From Trichoplusia ni (taxonomy: Eukaryota; Arthropoda; Insecta; Lepidoptera; Noctuidae): a DNA stretch of 64,000 nucleotides. This document shows, piece after piece, positions 60,280 through 64,000 of the stretch. Made by a program: the position numbers and the translations under genes. Location: assembly GCF_003590095.1 (NCBI RefSeq), contig NC_039482.1, positions 10,929,657 to 10,993,656 on the forward strand, read 5' to 3'. The notes under the pieces are model-generated. The model did not search any database. It was not told where the DNA came from and saw only the letters and a program-made list of their open reading frames with translations. The number at the start of each line of letters is the position of its first letter. Positions within the stretch are counted from its first letter, which is position 1.

Positions 60280-60940
60280 AACCCTAATACCGGAGGCTCT
60301 ATAGGCGATAGGCGTGTGACCGCGGCTGAGGTCACCACACTTCCGTCCACACGTCTGCTATACGGCTTTCGACCAACATTTGTACCAAGCCCTTAATTTG
60401 AACAAACCTTGGCAGTAGGAAACGCTGCACTTCAATGAGGTTTTTTCGTTGACTTTTAAGAATTTAAATATGTTATGTACTTATAATATATTCATATTCA
60501 GAAGGTTCTTTTTGGATTAGATAGAGTTACATCTATTAGCTAAACACGAATAAGGATAATGGTAGCTAAGACATACATCCTATAGAATGATAATCCAGCA
60601 AAAAAACTCATAATATCAAGCCGTTTGAGTTTCGATCGCAAATTTGCTAACTAGAATTCATGCGGCAAAACTGGCTGCAATAGAATAAAAAAAAATCCCT
60701 ATCTCACCTGCAGAATAAAGAAAAAAAAACAATAGATTGAATACACAAATACTCCTCAAATGCACTTGAACCTCGAGGACGATACACAACGCACGTATTT
60801 AATGAGCAACAATAATTAATGCAATTAAACAAAGCCGAACGGCGGTCAAGTGACCGACCCTGGTCGGGGACGTGCCGACGTGCGCAGGCGCAGGCTTCCG
60901 TGTGATCTCGCTTTAGGCGGGCTTTCAAGATCAAATCCTA
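60280..60940. other. Intron segment with two GC-richer spots
   Basis: GCGTGTGACCGCGGCTGAGG at about 60,311 and GACCGACCCTGGTCGGGGAC at about 60,853. The latter includes a CGACC/GGTCG inverted repeat. No exon is recognised. Confidence 0.3.
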
Positions 60941-62680
60941 TACCTTTATCGATACTTTAATATGTATGAATCGATAAACGTTGTTTATTAGTATGTATCA
61001 ATCGAGAAATAAATTAATCCAATTGTTTTGGTCGTAATTTTATGATGTATATATGACTATGATAATGTTTTTTTACGGTTAGTAAATAAATTAATTTATG
61101 TTTCAATAAAGGAATTTTTAAACACTTAATTCTAACAACATTATTTACCTACTATCTAAGGTTTTATAATATAGTAAAGCTCTATGCTCTAAACCTATCT
61201 TTATGTTTGCTGTCTTACCCTCTACGGTACTGTAACCTTGATTTTTTCACAACAAACTCAATATGTAGATTCCTTCGAAAGGTTACTGACCATTAACCAG
61301 AGACAAGTTGATACACTTATAAATACTTCCGCTTCCGCTTCCAACGCGAATGTTACCAGCGACAATATTCAAGAGCAATAATGTGTCATGTTCACGGTTA
61401 CACTCAATAAAATTATAAATTCAAATAAAAAACAAACTTTGTAAAATAATCTTAAGTACCTCTAGTAGTAACACGGCAGAAATAATATTAGTCTAAAACC
61501 TGATTGGGTTCTTTATATGTACATTTTTTAAAACCTCTCATCGTATTTAAGTACAGGTATTAAGTGATATATTTCCTATATGGCCGCGGAAGTCAAAGCT
61601 CGCGACCTTGTAAAAAGCTTGCGAACGTCGCGACCAATTCGCGGATTATATTATTAACCGATCACACATCATCACCAAGGTCTCTGACTCAATAGCGTTT
61701 ATTTAGAGAAGATAGAGTTCGTTTATTGTTGACAAAAAAAATTAAAGAACATTGCACTCAGACGATCGTAATTCTAATTTAATCCGCTAGATTCGGCTGG
61801 TATACAGATAAACAGATCGCGGTGACTAATTTATCTACGTGACGACATATAATGATTTACACTTCACGCGAGTGAGTTTAAATACAGATTTTTGTATTGA
61901 ATTATAACCAAACGGCGATCACTCTGTTATACAAACTCCTGCGGCACCTGCGTCACCTGCGATGCTCCAGGCGCGAAACGTGATTAGATATTAAAAACTT
62001 AGATTACAGTTGCCATGTCACGGTGCATTGTTCCAATCTCAACTATTATACTGTGAAGTGACGTTGAATGAGTCAATCTCTTATCACGCGCCGGAGTACG
62101 CTATAAATATTTTACGAGTTTTTCTTATTCGACGTCAATGTTACAGCACTACTCTACAAATGCGTACCGGCGACTTATGTTCCATGCGGTCACGCAATGA
62201 TAATGTTGTGAAAAACGTATTATGCTGCAACTACGCAAAATAATAGTCATTTGTTTATACGTATGCGCTAGTATTTTACGTCAAAGGTCGTATTCAAGTC
62301 TCGCTTATTTTGTTTTACTCTTGAATACCGTTTAAATACAATATATTGCAATGTATAAAGTTTCGGGCCCATATCGTTATGAGGCGAGCGAACAATTACA
62401 GCCCACGCCTGTCTTCTGTAAAAATGTATCAACAAGTGAGATACATTCACGATAAATGTACTCATGTATTTAAAATCGTGGGGTTAAAGAACCTATTTTG
62501 ATAAAATTATGTTGTTTCGCTAGCCATGTGACGTGTGAGCATTGTCCATTGACCTGTCACGTGGCGGCCACATAGTATTTATGTACATCGTGTACAACGA
62601 ACTACGTAATGGATGTGCAAATTCCAATATCAATTGGTATCGATTGTCTACGTATCGATACATTAATCGGTCATGAATTT

Positions 62681-62702
62681 CGTGACGATTATTTCGTCAC
62701 GT
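62681..62702. repeat. Short palindrome CGTGACGA/TCGTCACG
   Basis: CGTGACGA, 5-nt loop TTATT, TCGTCACG. Contains two inverted GTGACG half-CREs. GTCACGTTAAAT here recurs at about 63,336. Confidence 0.5.
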
Positions 62703-63778
62703 TAAATGGATGTCATTATACTAATAGCGTTTAGTTATAAACAACCGTTATTTAGTGGATGAGTTGTAACAAACATGTTATTATTTCTGCGTGAAGTATA
62801 ATTTGTTGTCATTTTGCAAATGTGACTAACAGATTTACAGCTCATGTTCAAATCTGACCAAATATCGTACCTATGACCCCACATAATTACCCTATAACCA
62901 CTCAGCTTAACGTGGTTACAATATAAAAAATTACGTGAACAATGACGTGTGAATGAAAGACGCACTAACATTTAGTAGTAATGCAACACTTTGGTGTGTG
63001 ACCTCACGCTATACGCGCGTACGATATCTACTACAAATTCCATTACCTGCCTTATCAAAGCTATAAAACCGCAGTACGTCGATGAATGGAAATCGCGACA
63101 TCTAAATAAAACGTAGGGTTGCGCGCTCTCCGCCCGTAGTCACAACCAGCCATGAACCGGGCTGACATTGAAAAATGATACATTTAATCCGCGAAAATAA
63201 ATAATTAAAATTAATTCCACGATGCACGACCGTTACCCTATAATATCAGGGCCGTACTACATAACTAGACCAGATATGTCACCTGATTGCCGTGAGTAAC
63301 CTTTGCCTAAATATAGCAATTAATTAAAAAACACGGTCACGTTAAATAGCGTGAAGTAAATAACGTCATCAATATTAGCAAATTAGCTAAGTAAATTAAA
63401 CAGCTATAGAATTGATTACAAATATTTTGTTGATTCAATTTCGAGTAATTAAAATTCGTTGCTAAGAAACATGGCCTTTGGCCAGAATTAACACTACTGT
63501 ATCTCACTTATAAAAATAAATAAGTATATTAAAAGCAATGTACATACGTACACAAGAAGTATTCGTCCACATTAACGTTTAGTAATCCATAAAACCATTA
63601 TCGTTTATTCTGTCTGTTCCGAAAAAACTTGGCAAAGATCCTGCGCTTATATTTAGAATTTCGGTTCATTAAGACCTCATTTGAACATTGAACTTTATAT
63701 GTATTGGGTATTGACAGATAAAAAAAAAACAATCGTATTTTGAAATTCGTTCTAATTTGTTTCTTTTTTTGTTCTCAG

Positions 63779-63883
63779 GAATAATGACACTCAGCCGCGG
63801 CCCGTGTGACCTCGACAACATGAGTCTGTTCCAAGACCTCAAACTTAAGAGGCGGAAAGTTGACTCCCGATGTAGCAGCGATG
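63779..63883 (+). CDS. Second coding exon; KRRKV-type nuclear-localisation-like segment
   Basis: 105 nt, exactly 35 codons, entered and left in phase 1, so it is symmetrical and could be skipped without frame loss. The acceptor is a long T-rich tract with CTCAG; the donor is G followed by GTAAGT, near consensus. The encoded segment begins IMTLSRGPCDLDNMSLFQDL and continues KLKRRKVDSRCSSDG. KLKRRKVD fits a classical monopartite nuclear-localisation signal, and the following Ser/Asp-rich sequence suggests a phospho-regulated, disordered region. This points to a nuclear regulator. I considered an ecdysone-induced transcription factor such as an E74-type ETS protein but cannot confirm it from these residues. 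The gene continues past 64,000. Confidence 0.8.
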
Positions 63884-64000
63884 GTAAGTACACACAGCAT
63901 GCAAATGAACCCAATATGAATACTACATGTTTTATCCTCGTCATTGACTATTCAAATTAAATTCATACGATTAAAATTAAACAGATTTCTACATAATTTC
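63884..64000 (+). other. Start of next intron
   Basis: Begins GTAAGTACACACAGCATGC. An in-frame continuation would reach a stop at 63,958-63,960, so splicing is required for a longer protein. The remainder is AT-rich. Confidence 0.7.

Larger units (their letters stand above)
55393..63778 (+). other. First coding-region intron (about 8.4 kb)
   Basis: Begins GTAAAT and ends in a T-rich tract TTTCTTTTTTTGTTCTCAG. It contains two tRNA-derived SINEs in sense orientation (57,322 and 59,410), an unidentified minus-strand ORF (56,509-56,769), two GCTACG-rich spots (55,635 and 55,923), and otherwise AT-rich sequence. A GC-richer piece at 58,550-58,700 carries the frame ending GYRYIRSLAPKRAGDLENDT and then a stop; it could be a cryptic exon but lacks clear splice sites. 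Confidence 0.55.

Noticed and set aside
63779..63883. Firm naming of the gene as Eip74EF/E74 or another ecdysone early gene
   Set aside because: The nuclear-localisation-like segment, uORF-rich leader and receptor-like sites are suggestive, but these residues do not let me confirm a family from memory.
1..64000. CRISPR array, prokaryotic operon or complete virus
   Set aside because: No spaced direct repeats, no tightly packed ORFs and no viral replication genes. The only reverse-transcriptase sequence is the short LINE fragment at 905-1400.

Overview
The window is nuclear DNA from an animal, most likely a moth or butterfly. It is AT-rich and almost free of genes. It carries tRNA-derived SINE relics, short degenerate LINE 3' tails, a Helitron-like element of the type common in Lepidoptera, a hAT MITE with an intact 8-bp target duplication, and a DNA transposon with a LINE reverse-transcriptase fragment nested inside it. 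There are no bacterial operons, ribosome-binding sites or CRISPR arrays. Most open frames are under 100 codons and look like chance or antisense frames.

One protein-coding gene is convincingly present. It lies on the + strand at the right edge and is incomplete. A GC-rich leader exon (about 54,870-55,392) contains at least four upstream ORFs and ends in a start codon followed by a GT donor. A roughly 8.4-kb intron follows. A 105-nt exon at 63,779-63,883 joins in frame (phase 1 to phase 1) and encodes a lysine/arginine-rich segment with the nuclear-localisation-like core KLKRRKVD. The gene continues past the window. It looks like a regulated nuclear factor, but I cannot name it with certainty.

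Layout: 1-5.7 kb, transposon plus AT-rich DNA with a long perfect palindrome. 5.7-6.3 kb, CpG-rich island and GT tract. 6.3-15 kb, AT-rich DNA with an X-box, microsatellites and repeats. 15.1 kb, a textbook-like recursive splice site on +; 15.3-15.6 kb, a possible minus-strand exon. 18-23 kb, a dense patch of LINE, SINE and MITE relics. 25-26 kb, two near-perfect RFX X-boxes. 28.6-34 kb, GC-rich islands with four + strand copies of a GTCAATGACGTTCGTT-type motif. In two copies this matches an inverted-repeat-1 nuclear receptor (ecdysone-type) site. Two of the islands also share a second motif. 34-54 kb, AT-rich DNA with a hAT MITE and several small CpG-rich islands. 54.5-64 kb, the gene described above.

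The most interesting reading is that the region upstream of the right-edge gene is a long regulatory landscape or giant upstream intron. Reiterated motif modules, CRE-type and RFX-type palindromes, scattered CpG-rich islands and a candidate ratchet splice point are all compatible with a hormone-regulated developmental regulator. This is inference; the sequence shows the motifs, not their use.
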